Origin: Catellatospora methionotrophica
GTDB lineage: Bacteria > Actinomycetota > Actinomycetes > Mycobacteriales > Micromonosporaceae
Assembly (NCBI RefSeq): GCF_011297335.1
Contig: NZ_JAAOTJ010000001.1
Span: 1,577,279 to 1,641,278, forward strand
Length of the DNA: 64,000 nt
Direction of reading: 5' to 3'
Shown: one piece after another, positions 55,433 to 64,000 of the stretch
Layout of the letters: each line of letters starts with the position of its first letter
How positions within the stretch are numbered: position 1 is the stretch's first letter
Position numbers and translations under genes: made by a program
The notes under the pieces: generated by a model
Seen by the model: only the letters and a program-made list of their open reading frames with translations
What the model was told of the DNA's origin: nothing
The model's database searches: none

Positions 55433-55475
55433 TTGACATCGATCGATGGGCGTACGACTCTTGGGAGCGCTTCCA
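55433..55475 (+). promoter_or_regulatory. TTGACA box with CebR-like operator
   Basis: TTGACA at 55433-55438 is a perfect -35 box. TGGGAGCGCTTCCA at 55462-55475 differs at one base from TGGGAGCGCTCCCA, the operator of CebR, the cellulose-oligosaccharide repressor of streptomycetes. It overlaps the start region of transcription of the GH-A gene. Confidence 0.6.
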
Positions 55476-55503
55476 ATCCATACTCCCGAAAGGAGGTCCG
55501 ACG

Positions 55504-57519
55504 ATGAGAAAGAGCCGCATCGCCCTGCTGGCGTTCACGCTGGCAGCGGCAACCCTCACCGTCCCGTCCCCGGCCACCGCCGACCCCGCCGTCACCGTGA
55601 CCGTCAACGCCCGCGCCGGGCTGGAGACCGTCGGCGACGCCGCGATCGGCGTCAACCACGCCGTCTGGGACTCGCAGCTCGGCACGAACGCGGTCGCCGA
55701 CCTGATGAAGGATGCCGGGGTGCAGACCATGCGCTACCCCGGCGGGTCCTACTCGGACATCTACCACTGGAAGACCAACACCGCACCCGGCGGCTACGTC
55801 GCCCCCGACACCGACTTCGACCACTTCATGGCCGGGGTGCGGCGGGCGGGCGCGCAGGCCATGGTGATCGCCAACTACGGCACCGGCACGCCGCAGGAGG
55901 CGGCCGAGTGGGTGCACTACGCCAACGTCGAGAAGAACTACGGCGTGAAGTACTGGGAGATCGGCAACGAGCTCTACGGCAACGGCCACTACGGTTCCGG
56001 CTGGGAGGCCGACGACCACGCCGACAAGAGCCCGGCCGGCTACGCCACGGTCGCCAAGCAGTACGCCGAGGCGATGAAGGCCGTCGACCCCACCATCAAG
56101 ATCGGTCTGGTACTGACCACGCCCGGCAACTGGCCCGACGGCATCGTGGCCGGTGGCGACGCCGGAACCTGGAACCAGGTCGTGCTGTCCATCGCGGGCC
56201 CGTCGGTCGACTTCGCCATCCTGCACTGGTATCCCGGCGGCTCCTCCTCCGCCGAGGCGCTGTCCAAGACCGCGCAGGTCACCGACGCGGTCTGGCTGGC
56301 CCGCCAGCAGATCAACCGGTACGCGGGCAAGAACCTGGGCATCGCGTTGACCGAAATCAACACCGGGTACGGCCAGAACACGCAGCCCGGAGCCCTGTTC
56401 GCCGCCGACGCCTACGCGAGCCTGCTCGCCGCGGGCGTGTTCAACATCGACTGGTGGAACGTGCACAACGGCATCGGCACCGTGTCCACGGTCGCCGGGC
56501 ACACCGACTACGGCGACTTCGGCCTGCTCTCCAGCGCCTCCTGCAACGCCGACGGCACGGTCTGCGAACCTCCGATGAACACCCCGTTCGCCCCGTACTT
56601 CGGGCTCGCCATGACCTCGCGCTTCGTCACGACAGGCGACCAGCTCGTCAGGGCGGCCGCGTCCGATCCGGCGATCCGGGCCCACGCCGCCCGGCGCGCC
56701 AACGGCGATCTCGCGGTGCTGCTGGTCAACACCGACGAGACGGCGAGCAAACAGGTCAGCCTGAGCTACGCCGGATACTCCCCCGCCGCGACCGCCCAGG
56801 TGCACACCTTCGGCAACGGCGACACCGCGATCACGACGGGCTCCGGCAGCGCCACCGCGGTGACGCTCGCCCCGAACTCCCTGACGACGCTGGTCCTGCG
56901 CCCGGCAGCGTCCACGGCCCGCCCCGCGACACCGGGCCGGCCGGTCGCCTCCGCCGTCACGGCCGGCACCGCCACCCTCACCTGGCCCGCCGGGGCCGCC
57001 GGGGTCAAGTACGAGATCCACCGGCAGCTCGGCGCGATCACCGAGCAGTGGGGCGAGACCACGGGCACCACGTTCACCGTGCACAACCTCACGCCCGGCA
57101 CCCGGTACACCGTCAACGTCGTCGCGCGGGACGGCTCCGGCCGGGTCTCCTGGGCCTCACCGCCGGTGACCTTCCAGACGGGCACCCCGGCCGCCGCGCC
57201 GTGCGCGGTCACCCTCACCGACGCCTCCAACTGGGGCAACGGCTGGGTCGGCAGCGTCGACATCACCAACACCGGCACCAACCCCGTCGACACGTGGACG
57301 CTGGCGTTCGGCTGGCCGACCGCGTGGCAGCAGCTCGGCAGCGGCTGGAACGGCACCTGGACGCAGACCGGCTCGACGGTCACCGTCTCCAACGCCGACT
57401 TCAACAAACTCATCGCACCGGGAGCCACGGTGAACATCGGCTTCGTCGGCAACTACCAGGGACCGAACGTGCTCCCGCCGCTGTTCAAGCTCAACGGCAA
57501 CCTCTGCACCACGCGCTGA
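55504..57519 (+). CDS. Secreted GH-A clan glycosidase with Fn3 and CBM2
   Basis: 671 residues; AAAGGAGG upstream; signal peptide 1-27 (ending PATAD). Catalytic domain about 30-465: WEIGNELYGN with acid/base Glu156 and IALTEINTGYG with nucleophile Glu284, in the style of GH51/GH39-type alpha-L-arabinofuranosidases or related enzymes. Then an Fn3 domain (about 475-565) and a cellulose-binding CBM2 (about 575-671, SNWGNGWVGSVDITNTG and VLPPLFKLNGNLC). Substrate not certain. A CebR-like box precedes it. Confidence 0.85.
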   Translation: MRKSRIALLAFTLAAATLTVPSPATADPAVTVTVNARAGLETVGDAAIGVNHAVWDSQLGTNAVADLMKDAGVQTMRYPGGSYSDIYHWKTNTAPGGYVAPDTDFDHFMAGVRRAGAQAMVIANYGTGTPQEAAEWVHYANVEKNYGVKYWEIGNELYGNGHYGSGWEADDHADKSPAGYATVAKQYAEAMKAVDPTIKIGLVLTTPGNWPDGIVAGGDAGTWNQVVLSIAGPSVDFAILHWYPGGSSSAEALSKTAQVTDAVWLARQQINRYAGKNLGIALTEINTGYGQNTQPGALFAADAYASLLAAGVFNIDWWNVHNGIGTVSTVAGHTDYGDFGLLSSASCNADGTVCEPPMNTPFAPYFGLAMTSRFVTTGDQLVRAAASDPAIRAHAARRANGDLAVLLVNTDETASKQVSLSYAGYSPAATAQVHTFGNGDTAITTGSGSATAVTLAPNSLTTLVLRPAASTARPATPGRPVASAVTAGTATLTWPAGAAGVKYEIHRQLGAITEQWGETTGTTFTVHNLTPGTRYTVNVVARDGSGRVSWASPPVTFQTGTPAAAPCAVTLTDASNWGNGWVGSVDITNTGTNPVDTWTLAFGWPTAWQQLGSGWNGTWTQTGSTVTVSNADFNKLIAPGATVNIGFVGNYQGPNVLPPLFKLNGNLCTTR

Positions 57520-57524
57520 ACCCG

Positions 57525-57559
57525 CCGTCCGGCCGGTCCGATCGGGACCGGCCGGACGG
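57525..57559 (+). terminator. Strong terminator of the GH-A gene
   Basis: CCGTCCGGCCGGTCC (57525-57539) and GGACCGGCCGGACGG (57545-57559) make a perfect 15-bp stem with a five-base loop, six bases after the stop codon. Confidence 0.85.
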
Positions 57560-57592
57560 TTCCCGTCGGCCGCCGCGCCTAGAGTCGGCGGT

Positions 57593-58156
57593 GTGGAGAT
57601 CCTGACGTTCGAGCACCCCGACCAGTGGGAAGCCTGGCTGGCCGAGCACCACACCAGCCCCGACGGGGCGTGGCTGAAGGTGCGCAGGAAGAACGCCCGG
57701 CAGCCGGTGATCACCGTGGCCGAGGCCGCCGACGTGGCCTTCTGCTACGGCTGGATCGACAGCCACCGCAAGTCCCACGACGCCGACCACTTCCTGCAGC
57801 GGTATTCGCGGCGCAGCCCTCGGGGCTCGTGGTCACGGGTCAACGTGGAACGCGTGGAGGCGCTGACGGCGCAGGGACGGATGCGCGCGCCGGGACTGGC
57901 CGAGGTCGAGGCGGCTAAGGCCGACGGGCGCTGGGACGCCGCGTACGTCAAGCAGAGCGACGCCACCGTACCCCCGGACCTGGCGGCGGCACTCGCGGCG
58001 AACCCGGCGGCCGGGGACTTCTTCACCCAGCTCGGCAAGACCGACCAGTACCTGGTCATGCTGCCGCTGCTCAAGGCCGTGGACCCGCAGACCCGCGCCA
58101 ACCGGCTCGCCAAGGCCCTCACCGACCTCACCGCAGGCAGACGCCCGGTGGCATGA
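57593..58156 (+). CDS. YdeI/OmdA-family protein
   Basis: 187 residues from GTG 57593. PDQWEAWLAEHHTSPDGAWL, then VAFCYGWIDSHRKSHDADHF and RYSRRSPRGSWSRVNVERVE, are the typical blocks of the YdeI (bacteriocin-protection type) family, found widely in actinobacteria. The chemical role is not known. Confidence 0.85.
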   Translation: MEILTFEHPDQWEAWLAEHHTSPDGAWLKVRRKNARQPVITVAEAADVAFCYGWIDSHRKSHDADHFLQRYSRRSPRGSWSRVNVERVEALTAQGRMRAPGLAEVEAAKADGRWDAAYVKQSDATVPPDLAAALAANPAAGDFFTQLGKTDQYLVMLPLLKAVDPQTRANRLAKALTDLTAGRRPVA

Positions 58157-58235
58157 TCGCCGTTTGGGGTCAGAACCTGGGGTTAGACCGCGCTTTCTGA
58201 CCGCAAACAGTGATCTCCACCGAAGCGGGGAGCCG

Positions 58236-59303
58236 TCAGACGGCGATGATGTGGCCGACGCGGGGCGGGGTCGTGCCGTTGAGGGTGCCGAGCCAGGCGT
58301 CGCGCAGCCCGTCCGGGCCGTGGCTGACGGTGATGTCGACCCAGCGGGCGGCCACCGGGGCGAAGCGCCGCCAGGACTCGGCGAGCCGCCGGTCCAGTTC
58401 CGGGCGGCCCCAGTCGATCGTGCGCTTGCGGAGCTGGTCGGGGGCGAAGAACACGGCGGGCGCGTCGGTCGCCCGCTCCTGGTGGGTCAGCCCCACCGCG
58501 ACGTCGTGCACCAGGCGGTCGCCGAGGTGCGCGCGCAGTGCCGCGCGCACGGCCGGGTTCGCCGCCAGGTCGAGATAGGCCGTCGCGGCCGCCGGGTCCA
58601 GTTCGCCGAGCCCGTCGTACGGCAGCACCGCGTCGTAGCAGCCCAGGTCACGGGTGAACGCCACGTTGCCCGGTGAGGTCAGGCCGATCAGGCGCGGCCC
58701 CTTGCCCTGGAGCTCGAACGCGGCCGCGTACGCCGTCTTGCTCGACGCCGACGACAGCGCCAGCGTGCCCGCGCCGTGAAAACCTTCGTCCTGGAGCCGG
58801 TCGGCGAGCATCGCCGAGGTCACGAACAGCGGCCGGAACAGGATGAGCAGGTCTTCGCGGTCGGCCTCGTAGGACGCGTCGCCGGTGGTCGCCGCGTACG
58901 CGTTGTAGGGCGAGGGCAGGTGGGCCCGGTGCGGGCTGGCGTCGCGGAAGCCGCGCTCGTCGACCCGGCCGGGCCGGACCAGCAGGTGCGAGGCGGGCGG
59001 CAGGTAGCCGTAGACGCGCTGCCCGACGTCGACGCCGTCGGTGCGCGAGGCGACGACCTCGGCGAACCCCCACAGCGGACCGAGTCCCCACCGCTCGTCG
59101 AGCCCTGCGGCGGCGGCCGGGAAGAAGTCCCAGTAGCGGTAGGCGTCGCCGAGCACGGCGTAGGTCACGTTGTTCGCGGTCATGCCGACCCGGTCGACCC
59201 GCAGCAGCGCTTCGCCGTCAGCGGGTTCGGGCACCGGATGGCGCGCCAGGTGGGTGCGGGACAGGTCGTCACGTGCGATGGCGAGGGTCCACGATTCCGT
59301 CAC
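58236..59303 (-). CDS. DUF2855-like oxidoreductase-type protein
   Basis: 355 residues from GTG 59303. The N-terminal part (GEALLRVDRVGMTANNVTYA, then WGFAEVVASRTDGVDVGQRV and YGYLPPASHLLVRPGRVDE) resembles the alcohol-dehydrogenase/quinone-reductase fold without zinc ligands; the rest (LALSSASSKTAYAAAFELQG) has a Rossmann-like helix. It fits DUF2855. Substrate unknown. Confidence 0.8.
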   Translation of the reverse strand: MTESWTLAIARDDLSRTHLARHPVPEPADGEALLRVDRVGMTANNVTYAVLGDAYRYWDFFPAAAAGLDERWGLGPLWGFAEVVASRTDGVDVGQRVYGYLPPASHLLVRPGRVDERGFRDASPHRAHLPSPYNAYAATTGDASYEADREDLLILFRPLFVTSAMLADRLQDEGFHGAGTLALSSASSKTAYAAAFELQGKGPRLIGLTSPGNVAFTRDLGCYDAVLPYDGLGELDPAAATAYLDLAANPAVRAALRAHLGDRLVHDVAVGLTHQERATDAPAVFFAPDQLRKRTIDWGRPELDRRLAESWRRFAPVAARWVDITVSHGPDGLRDAWLGTLNGTTPPRVGHIIAV

Positions 59304-59403
59304 GGCGTCACGGTAACCGATCCGCCGCTGTTTTTGCATCTTCAGTGCATCAATGTGAGCAATCCGCTGACCCACGGCCACCGAGGGTCCGTAGCCTGTG
59401 CTG

Positions 59404-59928
59404 ATGATCCGTGCTGCCACTGTCGACGACGCCGCCCCCATCGGCCGGATCAAGGTCCGCGCCTGGCGTGCGGCGTACGCGGCGTTCATGCCCGCGACGG
59501 TGCTCGGCGCACTCGACCCGCACCAGGAAGCCAGCGACTGGGCCGGGTATGTCACCGCCATGCCTGCCGAGCACCGGCTGTGGGTCGCCGGTCAGGACGG
59601 TGCCGTCGTCGGCTTCTGCCGGACCGGCCCCGCCGCCGACGATCCCGACCTCGGCCCGGCCGCCGCCGAGGTGTACGGGCTGTACGTCGACCCCGACCGC
59701 ACGGGCGCGGGGATCGGCGCCGCGCTGTTCGGGCACGCCGTCGCCGACCTGCGGTCCCGGGGCCGCCAGCCCGTCTGCGTGTACGCCTACCAGCCAAATG
59801 AGGGAGCGGTGCGCTTCTACCAGCGGGCCGGATTCACCCTCGACGGCACGACCCGGCTCGACGGCGACGGCGACGACGCGACGGGCGTGGCCGAGGTCCG
59901 GCTCACCGACGCGCGCGCAGCGGTTTAG
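59404..59928 (+). CDS. GNAT acetyltransferase
   Basis: 174 residues from ATG 59404 (GTG 59398 alternative). IRAATVDDAAPIGRIKVRAW, EVYGLYVDPDRTGAGIGAAL and AVRFYQRAGFTLDG are the main motifs. Substrate unknown. Its 3' end overlaps the convergent LacI gene by four bases. Confidence 0.85.
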   Translation: MIRAATVDDAAPIGRIKVRAWRAAYAAFMPATVLGALDPHQEASDWAGYVTAMPAEHRLWVAGQDGAVVGFCRTGPAADDPDLGPAAAEVYGLYVDPDRTGAGIGAALFGHAVADLRSRGRQPVCVYAYQPNEGAVRFYQRAGFTLDGTTRLDGDGDDATGVAEVRLTDARAAV

Positions 59929-60953
59929 GCCGCCCGTGGCGGGCCGCTGCTGGCCCGCACGACCAGCGACGGCGGCACCCGCGGGTGGCGCGCGACGCCC
60001 GGTGGCCGGTCGACGCCGAGCAGTTCCAGCAGTGCCGCCAGGCAGCGGCGGCCGACCTCGTCGAAGTCCTGCCGCACGGTGGTCAGCGGCGGCGACAGGT
60101 ATGCCGCTTCGGGGATGTCGTCGAAGCCGACGACGCTGACGTCCTCGGGCACGCGTACGCCGCGCTCACTGAACGCGCGCAGCATGCCCAGCGCCTGCTG
60201 GTCGTTGGCGCAGAACACCGCGGTCACCTCGCCGCGCTCGGCGAGCTGGCGGCCCGCCTCGTAACCCGACTTCGGGCTCCAGTCACCGGCGAGCACCGGC
60301 GGGACCCGCCGCCCCGCCGCCTCCAGCGTCGCCCGCCAGCCGTCGATGCGGTCGCGCGCCTCCAGCCAGTCCTTGGGCCCGGACAGGTGCCACACCGTCT
60401 CGTGCCCCAGCTCCAGTAGGTGCTCCACGGCCAGCCGCGCGCCCGCGACCTGGTCGACGGAGATGGTCGGCAGGTCACCGGCGAGGTCCGACTCGACCAC
60501 GACCGCCGGCACACCGGTCGGCAGGCTGCCGGCTGCGGCGGCCGCCGTCAGCAGCGGCGCGATGATCACGACGCCGGCCACGGACTGCTCGGCCAGCCGG
60601 TTCACCGCCTCGATGACACCGCTGCGATCGAGGCGTTCCAGTGCCACGATGCTGATGCCGTATCCGGCCCGCCGCGCGGCCCGCTCGATGCCGAGCAGGG
60701 TCGCGGCGGGGCCGTGCAGGATGGTGTCGAAGCTGACCACGCCGATGACGCGCGAGCGCCGCCCGGCCAGGCCGCGAGCCAGCGCGTTGGGGCGGTAGTT
60801 GAGCTGCTTGACGGCCACCAGGACGCGCTCGCGGGTCTCGTCGCGTACGGACGGATGGTCGTTCAGCACCCGGGACACGGTCTGGTGCGACACGCCCGCC
60901 AGGCGCGCGACGTCCTTGATCACTGCCGCTCGGGCGGCCGGCTGCTGACTCAA
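59925..60953 (-). CDS. LacI-family regulator, probable control of arabinan genes
   Basis: 342 residues from TTG 60953 behind AGGGGG; GTG 60923 is the alternative. VIKDVARLAGVSHQTVSRVL is the DNA-binding helix-turn-helix, SRVIGVVSFDTILHGPAATL starts the sugar-binding core, and VSVVGFDDIPEAAYLSPPLT is the signature near the end. Divergent from the GH127 gene with two operator-like sites between them, and a third like site precedes the GH43 gene. The effector is probably an arabino-oligosaccharide; that is inference. Confidence 0.85.
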   Translation of the reverse strand: MSQQPAARAAVIKDVARLAGVSHQTVSRVLNDHPSVRDETRERVLVAVKQLNYRPNALARGLAGRRSRVIGVVSFDTILHGPAATLLGIERAARRAGYGISIVALERLDRSGVIEAVNRLAEQSVAGVVIIAPLLTAAAAAGSLPTGVPAVVVESDLAGDLPTISVDQVAGARLAVEHLLELGHETVWHLSGPKDWLEARDRIDGWRATLEAAGRRVPPVLAGDWSPKSGYEAGRQLAERGEVTAVFCANDQQALGMLRAFSERGVRVPEDVSVVGFDDIPEAAYLSPPLTTVRQDFDEVGRRCLAALLELLGVDRPPGVARHPRVPPSLVVRASSGPPRAA

Positions 60954-61069
60954 AACGACCCCCTAGTCGGCGCATCGTACCGCACCTTCGATCTTCGCCC
61001 GCCGCCCGCAAACCTCGCGCTCACCAGCAACCCGGCGGAAACATTTTCGGAACGTCTTGACGCCCCGAT

Positions 61070-61194
61070 TGTTATCGGTCACATTCATGGGGCGGGATCG
61101 AGGGCATCCGATATCCACTGCTGCAAGCTGCTCCGTGTCGGACAGAACTGCCGTTCTGCCGTCACCTCCCCTTCCCCTTGTGTGATCGGTAACG
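61070..61194. promoter_or_regulatory. LacI operators between regulator and GH127 genes
   Basis: TGTTATCGGTCACA at 61070-61083 and TGTGATCGGTAACG at 61181-61194 are related 14-mers (11 of 14 same). The first lies just after TTGACG (61057-61062), a possible -35 box for the GH127 gene; the second is 23 bases before its start. Pairs spaced about 110 bases would allow DNA looping. Region 60954-61216 shows no other gene. Confidence 0.6.
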
Positions 61195-61216
61195 CCATCC
61201 CTGTCAAGGAGCTCCC

Positions 61217-63961
61217 ATGTGGTCACCGTCCCTCAGTCGGCGACGCCTGCTGCAAGCCGCCGGCGTCGCCACCGCCGCCACCGCGGCACCCGCGCTCGTC
61301 GCCACCCGTGCCGCGGCGGCGGCGATCCCCCCGGCCCGCGCCGACGCCGGTGTCTCGGCGTACGCGTTCGACCTCGGGCAGGTGCGGCTCACCAGCGGCC
61401 GCTGGCTGGACAACCAGAACCGCACCCTGAGCTACCTGCGCGACGTGAACGTCGACCGGCTGCTGTACGTGTTCCGCGCCAACCACCGCCTGTCCACCAA
61501 CGGGGCCGCGGCCACCGGCGGCTGGGAGGCCCCCACCTTCCCGTTCCGCAGCCACAGCCAGGGCCACTTCCTCACCGCGTGGGCCCAGGCCTGGGCCGTG
61601 CTCGGTGACACCACGTGCCGCGACAAGGCCAACCAGATGGTGGCCGCCCTGGCCGCTTGCCAGGCCAACAACGGCACCGCCGGGTTCAGCGCCGGATACC
61701 TGTCGGGCTTCCCCGAATCCGACTTCACCGCCCTGGAGGCCCGCACCCTCAGCAACGGCAACGTGCCCTACTACGCCCTGCACAAGACCCTCGCCGGTCT
61801 GCTCGACGTGTGGCGGCTGATCGGCAGCACCCAGGCCCGCGACGTGCTGCTGAGCCTCGCCGGCTGGGTCGACTGGCGCACCGGGCGGCTCAGCGGCACG
61901 CAGATGCAGGCGATGCTCGGCACCGAGTTCGGCGGCATGAACGCCGTGCTGACCGACCTCTACCAGCAGACCGGCGACGCCCGCTGGCTCACCGCGGCGC
62001 AGCGCTTCGACCACGCCGCCGTCTTCAACCCGCTCGCGTCCAACTCCGACCAGCTCAACGGCCTGCACGCCAACACCCAGGTGCCCAAGTGGATCGGCGC
62101 GGCCCGCGAGTACAAGGCCACCGGCACCACCCGCTACCGCGACATCGCCGCCAACGCGTGGAACATCACCGTCAACGCGCACAGCTACGTCATCGGCGGC
62201 AACAGCCAGGCCGAGCACTTCCGCGCCCCGAACGCCATCGCCGCATACCTGACCGGCGACACGGCCGAGGCCTGCAACACGTACAACATGCTCAAGCTGA
62301 CCCGCGAGCTGTGGCTGCTCAACCCCGACAACGCCGCGTACTTCGACTTCTACGAGCGCGCGCTGCTCAACCACCTCATCGGCCAGCAGAACCCGGCCGA
62401 CGGCCACGGTCACTTCACGTACTTCACCCCGCTCAACCCCGGCGGCCGCCGGGGCGTCGGCCCGGCCTGGGGCGGCGGCACCTGGAGCACCGACTACACG
62501 ACGTTCTGGTGCTGCCAGGGCACCGGCATCGAGACCAACACCAAGCTGGCCGACTCGATCTACTTCTACAACGGCACCACGCTGACCGTGAACCTCTACA
62601 CGCCGTCGGTGCTCACCTGGTCCTCGCGCGGCATCACGGTCACCCAGACCACCACGTACCCGGTCAGCGACACCACCACGCTGGCCGTCACCGGCAGCGT
62701 CGGCGGATCGTGGACGATGCGGCTGCGCATCCCGTCCTGGACCACCGGGGCCACCGTCAGCGTCAACGGCACCGTCCAGTCCATCACCACGACTCCGGGC
62801 ACCTATGCGGCCCTGACCAGGACCTGGACCTCCGGCGACACCGTGACCGTCAAGCTGCCCATGCGGGTGATCATGAAGGCGGCCAACGACAACGCCAACG
62901 TCTCCGCCGTCACGTACGGCCCGGTCGTGCTCGCCGGCAACTACGGCAACACCGCCCTGTCCGCGCTGCCCGCCCTCACCACGAGCACCATCACCCGCAG
63001 CAGCACGAGCGCGCTGGCGTTCACCGCCACGGCGAACGGCGCGACGGTCAACCTCGCCCCGTTCCACGACGCGCACGGCTACAACTACACGGTCTACTGG
63101 AACGCCTCCGGGCAGGGCAGCGGCACCGGCGGGGCCGTGTTCCGGCTCGCGAACGCGGCCAGCGGACTCGTCCTCGGCATCCAGGACATGTCCACCGCCG
63201 ACGGCGGCCTAGCCCTGCAGTGGACCGACAGCGGCACCGCCGACCACCACTGGGAGCTGATCGTCGACGGCTCGGCGCTGCGGCTGCGCAACGCCAACAG
63301 CGGCCGGGTCCTCGGCGTGGAGAACATGTCCACGGCCGACAACGCCCGCGTGATGCAGTGGGCCGACAACGGCACCGCCGACCACCGCTGGACGATCACC
63401 GACAACGGCGACGGTTCCCACAAGCTCCGCAACGTGCACACCGGCAAGCTGCTGGCGATCCTCAACGGCTCCACCGCCAACGGCGCGCAGGCCGTGCAGG
63501 ATCCCGACAACGGCAGCGCCGACAACCTGTGGCGGTTCGTGCCCGAGGGCGCGCGGCGCATCCAGAACGTCGGCTCGGGCCTGGTCCTGGGCGTACAGAA
63601 CATGTCCACCGCCGACGGCGGCCTGGTGCTCCAGTGGGCCGACACCGGCACCGCCGACCACCTCTGGACCGCCGTCGTCGACACCGGCGGCTACCTGCGA
63701 CTGCGCAACACCAACAGCGCCAAGGTCCTCGGCGTCGAGAACATGTCCACCGCCACCGGCGCCCGCATCATGCAATGGGCGGACAACGGCACCGCCGACC
63801 ACCGCTGGCGCCTGCGCCACGCCACCAACGGCACCTTCCGCATCCAGTGCGCCAACGGCGCCAAAGTCCTAGCCGTCACCTCCTCCTCCCCCACCCAGGG
63901 CGCCCAGATCATCACCGCCGACGACTCCCCCACCCCCGACCGCCTCTGGCGCTTCCTCTAA
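61217..63961 (+). CDS. Secreted GH127 beta-L-arabinofuranosidase with CBM13-like repeats
   Basis: 914 residues. A twin-arginine signal (SRRRLLQAAG) and an Ala-rich cleavage region open it. The GH127 part (about 45-620) has RSHSQGHFLTAWAQAW and FWCCQGTGIETNTK with Cys432/Cys433 and Glu439 near the place where this family has its catalytic cysteine. Residues about 640-914 contain six near repeats of the form SGRVLGVENMSTADNARVMQ ... WADNGTADHRW, a beta-trefoil-like binding module. It removes beta-linked L-arabinofuranose outside the cell. Divergent from a LacI gene. Confidence 0.9.
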   Translation: MWSPSLSRRRLLQAAGVATAATAAPALVATRAAAAAIPPARADAGVSAYAFDLGQVRLTSGRWLDNQNRTLSYLRDVNVDRLLYVFRANHRLSTNGAAATGGWEAPTFPFRSHSQGHFLTAWAQAWAVLGDTTCRDKANQMVAALAACQANNGTAGFSAGYLSGFPESDFTALEARTLSNGNVPYYALHKTLAGLLDVWRLIGSTQARDVLLSLAGWVDWRTGRLSGTQMQAMLGTEFGGMNAVLTDLYQQTGDARWLTAAQRFDHAAVFNPLASNSDQLNGLHANTQVPKWIGAAREYKATGTTRYRDIAANAWNITVNAHSYVIGGNSQAEHFRAPNAIAAYLTGDTAEACNTYNMLKLTRELWLLNPDNAAYFDFYERALLNHLIGQQNPADGHGHFTYFTPLNPGGRRGVGPAWGGGTWSTDYTTFWCCQGTGIETNTKLADSIYFYNGTTLTVNLYTPSVLTWSSRGITVTQTTTYPVSDTTTLAVTGSVGGSWTMRLRIPSWTTGATVSVNGTVQSITTTPGTYAALTRTWTSGDTVTVKLPMRVIMKAANDNANVSAVTYGPVVLAGNYGNTALSALPALTTSTITRSSTSALAFTATANGATVNLAPFHDAHGYNYTVYWNASGQGSGTGGAVFRLANAASGLVLGIQDMSTADGGLALQWTDSGTADHHWELIVDGSALRLRNANSGRVLGVENMSTADNARVMQWADNGTADHRWTITDNGDGSHKLRNVHTGKLLAILNGSTANGAQAVQDPDNGSADNLWRFVPEGARRIQNVGSGLVLGVQNMSTADGGLVLQWADTGTADHLWTAVVDTGGYLRLRNTNSAKVLGVENMSTATGARIMQWADNGTADHRWRLRHATNGTFRIQCANGAKVLAVTSSSPTQGAQIITADDSPTPDRLWRFL

Positions 63962-64000
63962 CCCCACCCCCCACCCCACCCCACCAGCCCTCCCGCCCCG

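Noticed and set aside
61223..63076. 617-codon minus-strand frame opposite the GH127 gene
   Set aside because: Composition is that of a shadow of a GC-rich gene; the plus strand has a signal peptide and catalytic motif.

Overview
The window is about 70% GC actinobacterial DNA with dense, strongly G/C-third-position coding. The secreted plant-polysaccharide hydrolases, the Rsb-type signalling genes and the overall style fit a filamentous actinomycete, most likely Micromonosporaceae; the family name is inference.

Positions 1 to about 37,425 are a prophage of HK97-capsid, long-tailed (siphovirus-like) type, cut off by the left window edge, so the tail tape-measure, tail tip and lysis genes are not visible. 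Nearly everything runs leftwards. From the right: a serine integrase (35974-37413, + strand), a membrane protein and an HTH repressor-like gene (both + strand). A divergent control region (34696-34930) then fires a long early operon (34695 down to 25020) of small, tightly coupled genes (ATGA/GTGA overlaps). That operon includes a Cas4/RecB-like exonuclease with RecT, a VRR-NUC nuclease and a C5-cytosine methyltransferase, and it ends at a hairpin (24921-24949). Next come a small regulatory switch (two HTH genes and a divergent ribbon-helix-helix gene with operator repeats), a replication module (winged-helix initiator carrying six iterons inside its reading frame, then DnaB helicase) and accessory zinc-binding proteins. 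The packaging and head-tail genes follow: small terminase candidate, small serine recombinase, large terminase, portal-MuF, ClpP-type protease, HK97 capsid, head fibre, connectors, tail terminator and tail tube. The right prophage end lies inside a host gene for a TM-helix (MscS-like) membrane protein, whose 3' part is missing at 37405-37950.

From 37,425 to 64,000 is host chromosome. A secreted GH43 arabinanase is followed by a stress-signalling island: an HATPase, CsbD, then rsbR-rsbS-rsbT, an HATPase-phosphatase fusion, a histidine kinase, a REC-GAF-PP2C protein and an STAS antagonist, nearly all overlapping by a few bases. After a HEAT-like protein and an acetyltransferase come a GH12-CBM13 cellulase, a TetR/MFS efflux pair with a 29-bp operator palindrome, and a small membrane-protein gene flanked by inverted copies of a 75-bp palindromic repeat. 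The right end holds a secreted three-repeat protein, a GH-A glycosidase with Fn3 and CBM2 behind a CebR-like box, and a divergent LacI regulator/GH127 pair. The LacI-type operators between that pair match one upstream of the GH43 gene 23 kb away, which suggests an arabinan-use regulon split around the stress island.

All calls were made by eye from the sequence and its translations; no database search was run. No tRNA, rRNA or CRISPR array was seen, and no gene-free stretch exceeds 300 bases.
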